A stretch of 64,000 nt of DNA from Acinetobacter guerrae (GTDB lineage Bacteria; Pseudomonadota; Gammaproteobacteria; Pseudomonadales; Moraxellaceae): assembly GCF_009372255.1 (NCBI RefSeq), contig NZ_LXGN01000007.1:171210-235209 (forward strand), given 5' to 3'. The position numbers and the translations under genes are program-made. The notes below the pieces were generated by a model. The model was not told the DNA's origin and did not search any database. It saw nothing but the letters and a program-made list of their open reading frames with translations. How positions within the stretch are numbered: the first letter of the stretch is position 1; every line of letters begins with the position of its first letter. This document shows, piece after piece, positions 10,265 to 20,300 of the stretch.

Positions 10265-11149
10265 ATGAAAAGCCTTGCATTTATTCATCGCAACGATACC
10301 CGTTTTTCAGTCGGTGACTTCTACCCTGTGCTTTCAGTATTTTCTTATCATGAACTTGGCAATACAACTTCGCCATTTTTATTGCTGGATCATTTAGGCC
10401 CTGGAATATTAACACCCTCTAATAAACGTCGTGGCGTAAATGAACATCCACATCGCGGATTTGAAACCGTAACCTTTATGTTTGAAGGTGAGTTAGAACA
10501 TCGTGATTCCACTGGCAGTGGCGGAATCATTGCAAAAGGCGATGTACAATGGATGACTGCGGCCTCTGGCGTTATGCACCGCGAACAATTTAGTTCTGCT
10601 TTTCGTGAGCGCGGTGGAGCTTTTGAAATGGTACAACTTTGGGTCAATTTACCCGCCAAAGATAAAATGGCCGAGCCACGCTATCAAAGTTTAAAAAATG
10701 GCGATATTCCAAAAGTTGAATTACCTCAACAGGCGGGTTCAGTTCGGGTCATTGCAGGACAATACCAACACGTACAAGGACCCGCACTAACCTTCAGTCC
10801 AATGACTGTTTTAGATATTGATCTACGTCAAGGACAGCACCTGATCTTGCCTGCCCAGCATGGGGACAGCTCTTTACTTTATTTACGTCATGGTCAGATA
10901 CAATTTACAGAACAAGATGAGCTTTTAGAGGAACAGGCGTTGGCTGTCATGTCGAGTCATGGAGAAAATATTGAAATCACGGCATTGCATCACAGCAAAT
11001 TACTTTTACTTTCAGGAAAACCGTTAGGTGAACCCATCAACGGTCAAGGTCCTTTTGTCATGAATACTTATGATGAAATTTTACAAGCCTATGACGACAT
11101 TAAACATCATCGATTTATTCGCAATCGGGCTAAAGAGTCAAGTTTGTAA
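10265..11149 (+). CDS. Pirin family protein
   Basis: A 294-residue bicupin. The N-terminal cupin has the metal-site signature NEHPHRGFETVTFMFEGELEH (first part ~58-75) and a second His cluster around TAASGVMHREQFSS. The C-terminal cupin has lost these histidines, as is usual. Bacterial pirins such as YhhW are metal-dependent quercetinase-like enzymes, while others act as regulators; the role here is unknown. An AATGGAG ribosome site lies upstream. The gene converges on rpmA across a bidirectional terminator. Confidence 0.92.
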   Translation: MKSLAFIHRNDTRFSVGDFYPVLSVFSYHELGNTTSPFLLLDHLGPGILTPSNKRRGVNEHPHRGFETVTFMFEGELEHRDSTGSGGIIAKGDVQWMTAASGVMHREQFSSAFRERGGAFEMVQLWVNLPAKDKMAEPRYQSLKNGDIPKVELPQQAGSVRVIAGQYQHVQGPALTFSPMTVLDIDLRQGQHLILPAQHGDSSLLYLRHGQIQFTEQDELLEEQALAVMSSHGENIEITALHHSKLLLLSGKPLGEPINGQGPFVMNTYDEILQAYDDIKHHRFIRNRAKESSL

Positions 11150-11173
11150 AACAAGTAGTAGCGCTAAATGTAA

Positions 11174-11198
11174 AAAAACCCGCAAGATGCGGGTTTTT
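11174..11198. terminator. Bidirectional terminator between pirin and rpmA
   Basis: aaaaacccgc and gcgggttttt surround a 5-base loop, so each strand has a GC stem followed by a T-run. It sits between the convergent pirin (ends 11149) and rpmA (ends 11213) genes. Confidence 0.9.
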
Positions 11199-11212
11199 CA
11201 AACTATTAAAAC

Positions 11213-11470
11213 TTATACAGATTCAACAGTTACATAGCGACGGCCAAATTGACCTTTCACTTCAAACTTTACTACGCCATCAGCAGTAGCAAATAAAGTA
11301 TGGTCACGACCCATACCTACGTTAGCACCAGCGTGGAATTCAGTACCACGTTGACGAACGATGATGTTACCAGCAGTTACTGATTGACCACCGTAGATTT
11401 TAACACCTAACATTTTAGGATTCGAATCACGACCGTTTTTAGTCGATCCACCAGCTTTTTTAGAAGCCAT
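11213..11470 (-). CDS. rpmA: 50S ribosomal protein L27
   Basis: 85 residues with the classic [20 protein letters not shown]-terminus, whose tail reaches the ribosomal peptidyl-transferase centre. It lies 18 bases downstream of rplU in the usual rplU-rpmA operon and has a GAGGAGT-type ribosome site. There is no cleavable N-terminal extension of the Firmicutes type. Confidence 0.98.
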
Positions 11471-11488
11471 GTCTATTACTCCTCGTGA

Positions 11489-11800
11489 TTAGCCTGCAAT
11501 ACCAGTAATTTTCAACTCGGTAAACCATTGACGGTGACCTTGTTGTTTACGGTAGTGTTTACGACGACGCATTTTGATGATGCGGATTTTGTCGTGACGA
11601 CCATGACCAACCACTTCTGCAGTTACTTTTGCGCCAGCAACAACTGGAGCACCGATTTGAATGCTCTCACCATTTACAACCATTAATACGTCATCAAACG
11701 TAATAGTTGAGCCAGTTTCAGCTTTCAATAATTCAACTTTAAGGGTTTCACCCTCAACTACACGGTGCTGTTTACCACCGCTTTGGATTACTGCGTACAT
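11489..11800 (-). CDS. rplU: 50S ribosomal protein L21
   Basis: 103 residues beginning [18 protein letters not shown] and ending with the basic [15 protein letters not shown] region that binds 23S rRNA. The frame extends 46 codons further upstream, but the ATG at 11800 matches the conserved start and has a GGAG site 5 bases upstream, so the longer version is rejected. First gene of rplU-rpmA. Confidence 0.97.
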   Translation of the reverse strand: MYAVIQSGGKQHRVVEGETLKVELLKAETGSTITFDDVLMVVNGESIQIGAPVVAGAKVTAEVVGHGRHDKIRIIKMRRRKHYRKQQGHRQWFTELKITGIAG

Positions 11801-12231
11801 AATGTACTCCAACCAAGCCCGTGTCGTCGTGTCGATAAAGGGATATACCGATCTTAAAACGAACGCCACTGGGATGTATAAGGCGAAAGATTTTAAGGGA
11901 TAACTGGGCAAACAACAAGTATTTTGATGCAAAATCACTCAAGCTAAAACAAAAAAACAGAAGAAAAGCACTTAAGCATTATGATCAGTGGAATCAATCT
12001 AGTATTTCGTTTGAATATGTGTAAAATCACAAATAAGGTTTAAAAACAAATTGCTACTATAAAACCACTCAACATGGAGTTTCTCCCTAACGCTGGCTAA
12101 ACAACATAAAAAAAGCGCATACAACTTCTGCATGTATGCCAAGTTATGTTGTTTCATTCATTTGAGTTTAAGTTTTTATAGCTTTATTTCATTGAACAAA
12201 TTACCAATATTTTGATGAGGTTTCCTTTCAT
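11801..12231. other. Divergent rplU/ispB promoter region with a nested inverted repeat
   Basis: This 431-base gap must contain the rplU and ispB promoters. Its notable structure is at 12099-12154. An outer 11-bp stem (aaacaacataa / ttatgttgttt) encloses an inner 6-bp stem (gcatac / gtatgc, 12117-12122 and 12134-12139). It lies 78 bases before ispB and could be a 5'-leader structure or a small RNA. No ORF is convincing. Confidence 0.5.
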
Positions 12232-13209
12232 ATGGCCATCGACTTTAAGCAAGATATACTCGCGCCTGTAGCTAACGACTTTGCTGTGATGGACAAATTT
12301 ATTAATGAAGGAATTACCTCTAAAGTCGCTTTAGTCATGGCGGTGAGTAAACATGTAGTCGAAGCAGGTGGTAAGCGTATGCGCCCCATCATGTGTTTAC
12401 TTGCAGGTCAAGCATGTGGAGTCCAAGACTTAGAACATCATCGTAAATTGGCCGCGATTATAGAAATGCTACATACTGCAACACTAGTACATGATGATGT
12501 CGTCGATGAGTCTGGTTTACGTCGTGGTCGTCCGACAGCAAATGCAACATGGAACAACCAAACTGCAGTTTTAGTAGGTGACTTTCTAATATCACGTGCC
12601 TTTGATTTATTGGTCGATCTGAATGAAATGGTCTTACTCAAAGACTTTTCAACAGGAACCTGTGAAATTGCCGAAGGTGAAGTACTACAGCTTCAATCTC
12701 AACATGATCCAGACACCACCGAAGCAACCTATTTAAATATTATTCACGGTAAAACTTCTCGCCTGTTTGAATTGGCAACTGAAGGTGCAGCAATTTTAGC
12801 CAACACGCCAGAATATCGCGAACCATTACGTCATTTTGCAGGTCATTTTGGCAATGCTTTCCAAATTATTGATGATATTTTGGACTATACCTCTGACGCA
12901 GACACCTTAGGTAAAAATATCGGTGATGACTTAATGGAAGGTAAACCAACCTTGCCACTGATCGCAGCGTTACAAAAAACCACTGGCGAAGAACATGACA
13001 TTATTCGTAAAAGTATTTCCACAGGAGGTATAAGCCAACTCGAACAAGTCATCCAAATTGTACAAAATTCTGGTGCTTTAGAGTATTGCCGTACCCGTGC
13101 TGAACAAGAAACACAAGCGGCCCTTGATGCTTTAAATCGATTACCTGATAGCGAAGCACGTCAAGCCTTAACTAATCTTACATTAATGGCGTTACATCGA
13201 ATCCAATAA
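12232..13209 (+). CDS. ispB: Octaprenyl/polyprenyl diphosphate synthase IspB
   Basis: A 325-residue all-alpha trans-prenyltransferase. The first Asp-rich motif is DDVVD (88-92) followed by the RRGRPT region, and the second is DDILD (214-218). It makes the long isoprenoid tail of ubiquinone from FPP and isopentenyl diphosphate. Its position divergent from rplU-rpmA is the standard gammaproteobacterial location of ispB and separates it from the shorter-chain enzyme at 39901. Confidence 0.95.
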   Translation: MAIDFKQDILAPVANDFAVMDKFINEGITSKVALVMAVSKHVVEAGGKRMRPIMCLLAGQACGVQDLEHHRKLAAIIEMLHTATLVHDDVVDESGLRRGRPTANATWNNQTAVLVGDFLISRAFDLLVDLNEMVLLKDFSTGTCEIAEGEVLQLQSQHDPDTTEATYLNIIHGKTSRLFELATEGAAILANTPEYREPLRHFAGHFGNAFQIIDDILDYTSDADTLGKNIGDDLMEGKPTLPLIAALQKTTGEEHDIIRKSISTGGISQLEQVIQIVQNSGALEYCRTRAEQETQAALDALNRLPDSEARQALTNLTLMALHRIQ

Positions 13210-13220
13210 CTCTTTTGCCT

Positions 13221-15269
13221 ATGCATATAAATTTATCTGACCTATATACTCAAATGCAGCAGCAGCTTGATCAGAGTCAAGCTGTAGATGAAAATATTAT
13301 TATTGAGCTGGTTAACCGTATTCGTCCAACAGACACCAAAGATCAGGATGAAATTAATGCCAAGTTTGACGCATTTGTAGAATCTTTACTGATTAGACCA
13401 GATGCTGCAAATACGTTACAAAGCTTTTTATTACGCTTGATTAATCAATACAAGCAGACCAGCTTATATGCAGACAGCGGCATTTTGTCATTAGATGGTT
13501 TTTGGAATCAGTTGGTTAAGCGTTTAGGCGCACACTTTCTACCTTTAATTCAAGATGATCATGACTTGAGCACCTTGATTGGCAAGGTATTTCATCAACG
13601 TAGCGATAAGTATTGGTTAAATGCGATTGAGCAAAAACGCTGGTATGCTCTTTTTGAAATTATTGGTCAAAGTAATAGCAATATCGATGAAAAACGTGCC
13701 ATTCAGGATCAAATGATTAAAGCCATTACGGTTTTATCTTATCGTATCAGTGGTATTGGCTTATATCCTGAGTTTATTAATGCACAACCTGAACTCACCG
13801 AATATGAATCACCTTTTCTGGTACAAAATCGTGAAGTCATCGATTTTATTGAAAAGTTTAAAAAACAACACTACACGGGCCACGAAGTTGCTGTACTCGA
13901 ACCACCCGATGCCTCTCAAGCCTTTGTTATGTTTGAGCAATGTCGGGAAGTTGTTCTCAAAATACGTCGTGCGACCAAACGTATCGGTGTCAGCCTAAGT
14001 CTGACTTATTTATTGTCATTGCTTGAACAGTGTCTAGATCGAATTGAACTACTATTAAATATCGTTGTTGGAGATGCTCAAACTCGCTATATGTCGATGG
14101 GTGAGTTTCTCGAAGATATTACCGAAGCGCATTATAGTGAAAAAAGCGTACGCGCTCTGATGACGACAAACAGTGAGTTAATTGCCTTACAAGTCACCGA
14201 AAACGCGAGTCGTACAGGTGAACACTATGTAAGCACCGATAAAAAAGGCTTTGTTGAAATGTACAAAGCTGCGGCTGGTGCGGGTGTCATTATCGCAGCA
14301 ATGGCAACGCTTAAAATTTTGGCAGCACGCTTAACACTCGCTCCTTTGATGCATGCTTTTATTTACAGCATGAACTATTCACTGGGCTTTGTTTTGATCC
14401 ATGTTTTACACTTCACTGTTGCCACAAAACAGCCTGCAATGACAGCCGCCGCACTTGCTTCTACCGTACAGCAACGTAAAGGTTCCAGAACGGCTCAAAT
14501 TGCAGAACTTGCAGCCCTCATTATCAATATTATCAGAACACAGTTCGTTGCAATTTTAGGAAATATTTCCATCGCCATTCCTACGGCGGCGGTGATTACC
14601 TATCTTTGGCAATACTTTTTGGATGAGCCACTACTCACGCATACCAAAGCGAATGCCCTATTGCATAGCTTAAATCCCTTTACTTCACTCGCCATTCCGC
14701 ATGCTGCGATTGCAGGCGTATGTTTATTTTTATCGGGTCTACTAGCTGGCTATTTTGATAACATGGCCGTTTATCGCAAGGTTGGCCCACGTCTTAAAGC
14801 GCATCATCGTTTAGCAAACTGGATGGGACAGGAACGATTAAATAAATTTGCAGACTATATTCAACGTAATTTAGGAGCACTTTCGGGTAATTTTATTTTC
14901 GGAATTATGCTTGGAAGTATGGGAACCATTGGTTTTATTTTAGGTTTACCTTTAGATATTCGCCATATTGCCTTTGCTTCTGCCAATTTCATGCAAGGTT
15001 TAATGTGTATTAATGGGCCGCCTGATATTGGACTCATTATCGTATCGTTTATGGGGGTATTGCTGATTGGTTTAACCAACCTTTTTGTAAGTTTTACATT
15101 GACGATTATTGTTGCTTTACGCGCACGTCGGGTACGCTTTGAACAGTGGAAACCTTTAGCTAAATTAGTGGTGACACATTTTCTCACGCGCCCAAGTGAC
15201 TTCTTCTGGCCACCTAAACAACCACTTGAAGTAGATGATGGGGCACCAAAATCAGGATCTATACACTAA
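13221..15269 (+). CDS. COG4389-type 'site-specific recombinase' membrane protein
   Basis: 682 residues from the ATG at 13221 (an in-frame TTG precedes it by 6 bases), 11 bases after ispB and likely in the same operon. It resembles the family labelled site-specific recombinase (Gcr). The N-terminal ~340 residues are soluble and helical. The C-terminal half has at least six hydrophobic segments, for example around AAGAGVIIAAMATLKILAA, and ends in a basic tail. I see no tyrosine- or serine-recombinase catalytic residues, so the inherited name is doubtful; it looks like an inner-membrane protein of unknown function. Confidence 0.75.
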   Translation: MHINLSDLYTQMQQQLDQSQAVDENIIIELVNRIRPTDTKDQDEINAKFDAFVESLLIRPDAANTLQSFLLRLINQYKQTSLYADSGILSLDGFWNQLVKRLGAHFLPLIQDDHDLSTLIGKVFHQRSDKYWLNAIEQKRWYALFEIIGQSNSNIDEKRAIQDQMIKAITVLSYRISGIGLYPEFINAQPELTEYESPFLVQNREVIDFIEKFKKQHYTGHEVAVLEPPDASQAFVMFEQCREVVLKIRRATKRIGVSLSLTYLLSLLEQCLDRIELLLNIVVGDAQTRYMSMGEFLEDITEAHYSEKSVRALMTTNSELIALQVTENASRTGEHYVSTDKKGFVEMYKAAAGAGVIIAAMATLKILAARLTLAPLMHAFIYSMNYSLGFVLIHVLHFTVATKQPAMTAAALASTVQQRKGSRTAQIAELAALIINIIRTQFVAILGNISIAIPTAAVITYLWQYFLDEPLLTHTKANALLHSLNPFTSLAIPHAAIAGVCLFLSGLLAGYFDNMAVYRKVGPRLKAHHRLANWMGQERLNKFADYIQRNLGALSGNFIFGIMLGSMGTIGFILGLPLDIRHIAFASANFMQGLMCINGPPDIGLIIVSFMGVLLIGLTNLFVSFTLTIIVALRARRVRFEQWKPLAKLVVTHFLTRPSDFFWPPKQPLEVDDGAPKSGSIH

Positions 15270-15380
15270 ATACGACTGAACATGATGAAGAAAACGTGCC
15301 AAAAATCACTTAAAATTGTTATCTTTGTGTGCTGATTGTTAAAAATTTTTCGAAAAGAAATTAGTATAAATAACCTAGAC

Positions 15381-15411
15381 TTGAAAAAAAGTGTACTGAC
15401 GAGTACACTTT
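15381..15411 (-). other. 10-bp hairpin with a T-run only on the minus strand
   Basis: aaagtgtact-GACG-agtacacttt (15388-15411) is flanked on its left by seven A in total, so a minus-strand transcript would end in a T-run. No minus-strand gene is nearby, while both flanking genes are on the plus strand. Confidence 0.5.
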
Positions 15412-15460
15412 GACGACATATTCCAACCGATGAGCTTGGTTAAACTGAAGGTTATTAAAT

Positions 15461-16075
15461 ATGCCTTACCTAATACTTTGTATTGGTTGCATTTTATTTT
15501 TATTGAGTGTGTTTGGCTTATATTCTCCCTTCATTTCAAAATTTGATTTACACGCTATTCAAATTTTGAGTGAACATCGAAATAAGATCCTGGATCAAAT
15601 TGTTATTGTTCTGGCTTATCTGGGTGGCATGCCATTTGTATTATTTTTTACGTCAGTCTGGTGTTTATGCTGTGCATGGTATAAAAAGTATTCAACACTC
15701 ATCTTCATTTTAATGGGGATCAGCGGCAGTATTGCTTTAGGATGGTTATTAAAGTGGTGTTTTAATCGGCCCAGACCGCCAGAGATTTATCATCTGGTAG
15801 AAAATTATGGTGCATCATTTCCCAGTGCCCATAGTGTTTATGCCGCAGCATTTGCCAGTTTAATAATATTGATTTCTCAGAACCATTCCCAAAAAGTGTA
15901 TTTCATAGGGGTTTCCTGTTTATGGCTGCTTTTTATGGGGTTATCCAGAATTTATGCTGGGGTTCATTATCCTACAGATGTTCTAGCGGGATGGAGTATT
16001 GGTTTTATTTGGATCTCACTGCTTTGGCTCTGGTTACAAAGTAGGTTTGACAACAACAAATTATTTGTTAGATAA
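15461..16075 (+). CDS. PAP2 family membrane phosphatase
   Basis: A 204-residue protein with about six TM segments and the three PAP2 motifs: KWCFNRPRPPE, PSAHS and SRIYAGVHYPTDVLAG. These form the His/Arg active site that hydrolyses undecaprenyl pyrophosphate or phosphatidic-acid-type substrates at the outer face of the inner membrane. It ends 21 bases before adeI on the same strand, so the two may share transcripts. The exact substrate cannot be read. Confidence 0.9.
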   Translation: MPYLILCIGCILFLLSVFGLYSPFISKFDLHAIQILSEHRNKILDQIVIVLAYLGGMPFVLFFTSVWCLCCAWYKKYSTLIFILMGISGSIALGWLLKWCFNRPRPPEIYHLVENYGASFPSAHSVYAAAFASLIILISQNHSQKVYFIGVSCLWLLFMGLSRIYAGVHYPTDVLAGWSIGFIWISLLWLWLQSRFDNNKLFVR

Positions 16076-16096
16076 AAATCTAAACGAGGTGGAACA

Positions 16097-17371
16097 ATGA
16101 TGTCTGCAAAGCTTTGGGCTCCAGCCCTTACTGCTTGCACATTAGCAGCAAGTATTGCGCTTGTTGGCTGTAGCAAAGATCCTAAAAATGCTCAGCAAGC
16201 TGGTGCAGCTCAGCAAATGCCCCCTACTGAAGTTGGTGTGCTTGTTGCACAACCACAAAGTGTCGAGCAAACTGTTGAGCTTTCTGGGCGTACAACAGCC
16301 TATCAAATTTCTGAAGTGCGTCCTCAGACTAGCGGTGTGATTCTGAAGCGTTTATTTACCGAAGGCAGTTATGTCCGCGAAGGTCAGTCATTGTATGAAC
16401 TGGATTCAAGAACAAACCGTGCCACTTTAGATAACGCCAAGGCAGCATTGTTGCAACAGGATGCAAATCTAAATTCACTTAAAACCAAAATGAATCGTTA
16501 TAAACAATTGGTTTCAAGTAATGCTGTTTCAAAGCAGGAATATGATGACTTAGTCGGTCAGGTGAATGTTGCAGAAGCTCAAGTTGCTGCTGCTCGTGCG
16601 CAAGTTAAAAATGCTGAAGTTGATTTAGGCTACTCAACTATTCGCTCGCCTATCTCTGGTCAATCTGGTCGTTCATCTGTTACTGCTGGTGCATTAGTCA
16701 CAGCAAATCAGACTGATCCACTTGTAACGATTCAACAACTTGATCCGATTTATGTCGACATTAACCAATCAAGTGCAGAACTATTACGCTTACGTCAAAA
16801 GTTAAGTAAAGGTAGTCTGGACAGTAGTAACAACACTAAAGTTAAACTACGCCTTGAGGATGGTTCGATTTATCCAGTAGAAGGTCATCTTGCATTTTCT
16901 GATGCAAGCGTTAGCCCAGACACTGGTACAGTGACTTTACGTGCAGTCTTCTCAAACCCAAATCATCTATTGCTTCCGGGCATGTATGCGACTGCTCAGA
17001 TTACCCAAGCCGTGATTCCAAATGCGTATCTGGTACCACAACAGGCAGTTACACGCACGCCAACTGGACAAGCAGTTGCCATGCTGATAAATGAAAAAGG
17101 TGTTGTAGAATCTCGTCAAATTGAGACTGTAGGTGTACAAGGCACGAGTTGGATTGTAACTGGTGGTTTAAAAACAGGTGAAAAGATCATTGTTGATGGA
17201 ATAGCGAAAATCAAAGAAGGTCAGCAAGTTTCTGCTAAACCATATCAGGCGCCTGCAGCTCAATCTGGTACTCAACCGCAAAATCCAAATGCCAAAGCTA
17301 ATTCGGAAAATGCCAAACCAGTTGAACAAAACAAAGCTCCATCTGAACAAAAAGCTACTTCAAATACATAA
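16097..17371 (+). CDS. adeI: AdeI, periplasmic adaptor of the AdeIJK RND pump
   Basis: A 424-residue membrane fusion protein with a lipoprotein signal (ASIALVGC, lipidated Cys25). It has the usual order: a beta-barrel/lipoyl start (ELSGRTTAYQISEVRPQTSG), an alpha-helical hairpin (residues ~100-165), the second lipoyl half and a membrane-proximal domain. A Gln/Asn/Ala/Pro-rich tail ends the protein. It is very close to my recollection of A. baumannii AdeI. A GAGGTGG ribosome site precedes two tandem ATG codons. adeJ follows 12 bases later. Confidence 0.95.
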   Translation: MMSAKLWAPALTACTLAASIALVGCSKDPKNAQQAGAAQQMPPTEVGVLVAQPQSVEQTVELSGRTTAYQISEVRPQTSGVILKRLFTEGSYVREGQSLYELDSRTNRATLDNAKAALLQQDANLNSLKTKMNRYKQLVSSNAVSKQEYDDLVGQVNVAEAQVAAARAQVKNAEVDLGYSTIRSPISGQSGRSSVTAGALVTANQTDPLVTIQQLDPIYVDINQSSAELLRLRQKLSKGSLDSSNNTKVKLRLEDGSIYPVEGHLAFSDASVSPDTGTVTLRAVFSNPNHLLLPGMYATAQITQAVIPNAYLVPQQAVTRTPTGQAVAMLINEKGVVESRQIETVGVQGTSWIVTGGLKTGEKIIVDGIAKIKEGQQVSAKPYQAPAAQSGTQPQNPNAKANSENAKPVEQNKAPSEQKATSNT

Positions 17372-17383
17372 GGGGTAGACTGA

Positions 17384-20300
17384 ATGGCTCAATTTTTTAT
17401 TCATCGGCCCATTTTTGCATGGGTGATCGCGTTGGTGATTATGTTGGCGGGGATTATCACGCTAACAAAAATGCCAATTTCACAGTATCCAACCATTGCG
17501 CCACCCAAAATTTCGATTTCGGCTTCTTATCCTGGTGCATCAGCTGAAACCATTGAGAACTCAGTCACTCAGGTAATTGAGCAACAACTGAATGGCTTAG
17601 ATGGGCTGCGTTATATCAGCTCACAAAGCTTATCTAATGGTAGCGTTGCCATTGATGTAAACTTCAATCAAGGTGTTGATGCCAACATCGCGCAAGTACA
17701 GGTGCAAAACAAACTGCAAACTGCAACTGCATCTTTACCTGAAGTTGTACAGCGTCAAGGGATTACCATTAAGAAATCGGGTGCTAGTTTCTTACAGGTT
17801 ATTTCGTTCTATTCACCAGATGGATCATTATCTGGGGCAGATATCAAAGACTATATCAATGCCAACATTAAAGATCCGTTAAGTCGTGTCCCGGGTGTTG
17901 GTGAAGTACAAGTCTTTGGTGGCCAGTACTCAATGCGTGTTTGGCTTGATCCAGCAAAATTGAATACCTATCAATTGACTCCAGTTGATGTATCCAATGC
18001 GATTAAAGCACAAAATGCTCAGGTCGCTGTAGGTCAAGTCGGTGGTGCTCCTGCTATTGAAGGTCAAACTATCAATGCAACCATTAACGCGCAAAGCCTA
18101 TTACAGACACCAGAGCAATTTCGCAACATTTTCTTAAAGAACATGACTTCTGGCGCACAAGTGCGTTTAGGCGATGTCGCTCGGGTGGAATTGGGATCTG
18201 AAAACTATCAGTTCAATTCAAAATATAACGGTAAAGAAGCTGGTGGTATTGCTATTCGTCTTTCTACAGGTGCAAATGCCTTAGATACAGCCAATAACGT
18301 ACAAACCGCATTAGACAAACTTCGTCCAAATTATCCAGCAGGATTTAAAGACGAAATTGCGTTTGATACTACGCCATTCGTTAAATTGTCGATTGAAAAC
18401 GTTGTTCATACTTTAATCGAAGCTGTGGTGTTAGTATTTATCGTCATGTTCCTATTCTTACAGAACTGGCGTGCAACAATTATTCCAACACTTGCTGTTC
18501 CTGTGGTTGTTTTAGGAACATTTGCTGTCATCAATCTATTCGGATTTAGTATTAACACCTTAACCATGTTTGCAATGGTACTGGCAATTGGTTTGTTGGT
18601 CGATGATGCGATTGTGGTGGTGGAAAACGTCGAACGGATTATGCAAGAGGAACATCTCGAACCTATCCCTGCAACTGAAAAATCCATGCAGCAGATTTCG
18701 GGTGCCTTAATCGGTATTACTAGCGTTCTAACCGCAGTATTCGTACCTATGGCCTTTTTTGGTGGTACAACAGGCGTTATTTATCGACAATTTTCGGTCA
18801 CGTTAGTCACCGCCATGATCTTCTCTTTGATCATTGCACTAACCTTTACCCCTGCCCTTTGTGCAACATTCTTGAAACAACATGATCCAAATAAAGAGCA
18901 AAGCAATAATATTTTTGCGCGTTTCTTTAGATGGTTTAATCGTAGTTTTGACAAAATTTCGACCAAATACCAAAACGGTGTAAACCGTATGACACACCAT
19001 AAAATATTTTCTGGAATATTTTATGCAATCATTATTGCGGTATTCGTTTTAGTCTTCCGTAACTTACCAACGTCGTTCTTACCTGATGAAGATCAGGGTG
19101 TAGTGATGACTCTTATTCAGTTGCCACCAAATGCGTCATTGGAAAGAACAGACAAAACACTGGATAAAGTAACTGATTACTTCCTGAAACAAGAAGAGAA
19201 AAGCGTTGCCTCAATCTTTACAGTTTCTGGCTTCTCATTTACTGGTCAGGGACAAAACCAAGGTCTGGCTTTTGTACGACTGAAAGATTGGTCTGAACGA
19301 ACTTCTGACGATACCCAAATTGGTTCTATTATCGGTCGAGCTATGCGCTTGAATGGAATGGTACAAGATGCATCAATGATCTTCCCGCTCCAGCTTCCAG
19401 CCATGCCTGAACTTGGTGTAAGCCAAGGCTTTGACTTCATCTTAAAAGATGTTAATGGTCAAGGTCACCAAAAATTGATTCAGGCACGTAATACCATTCT
19501 TGGTCTCGCTTCTCAGGATAAACGCCTGATGGCTGTCCGTCCAAATGGTATGGAAGATACACCTCAGTATCAAATTGAAATTGATCAAGCGAAAGCAGGT
19601 GCAATGGGTGTTAGTCTGGCAGATATCAACAATACGATGAGTATTGCTTGGGGTAGTAGCTATGTAAATGATTTTCTTGACCGCGGTCGTATTAAGAAAG
19701 TTTATTTACAAGGTGAAGCTGCTGCGCGGATGATGCCTGAAGATCTAGATAAATGGTATGTAAGAAATAGTGCAGGTACGATGGTTCCATTCTCAGCCTT
19801 TACAACAGGTCACTGGAGTTATGGTTCACCACGACTAGAACGTTATAATGGCGTATCCTCTGTAAACATTCAGGGTTCACCAGCAGCGGGTGTCAGTTCG
19901 GGTGAAGCCATGCAGGCGATGGAAGATATTATGCAGAAACTCCCATCTATGGGACTCACTGGATTTGACCATGAATGGACAGGTCTTTCATTAGAAGAAA
20001 GAGACTCTGGACAATCGGGTACAGCCGTATACGTACTTTCATTGCTTATTGTATTCCTATGTCTTGCAGCACTTTATGAAAGTTGGTCAATTCCATTTTC
20101 AGTAATGCTTGTGGTTCCATTAGGTGTTTTAGGTGCAGTATTACTAACCTACTTTGGATTCCACATTCTGCATAATCCGAACCTTTCCAATAACATCTAC
20201 TTTAGGGTAGCGATCATTGCGGTGATTGGTCTATCTGCAAAGAATGCAATTTTGATTGTTGAATTTGCCAAAGAGTTACAGGAAAAAGGCGAAGAATTGT

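Noticed and set aside
11801..11938. N-terminal extension of L21
   Set aside because: Not compatible with the conserved L21 start; a GGAG site marks the internal ATG.
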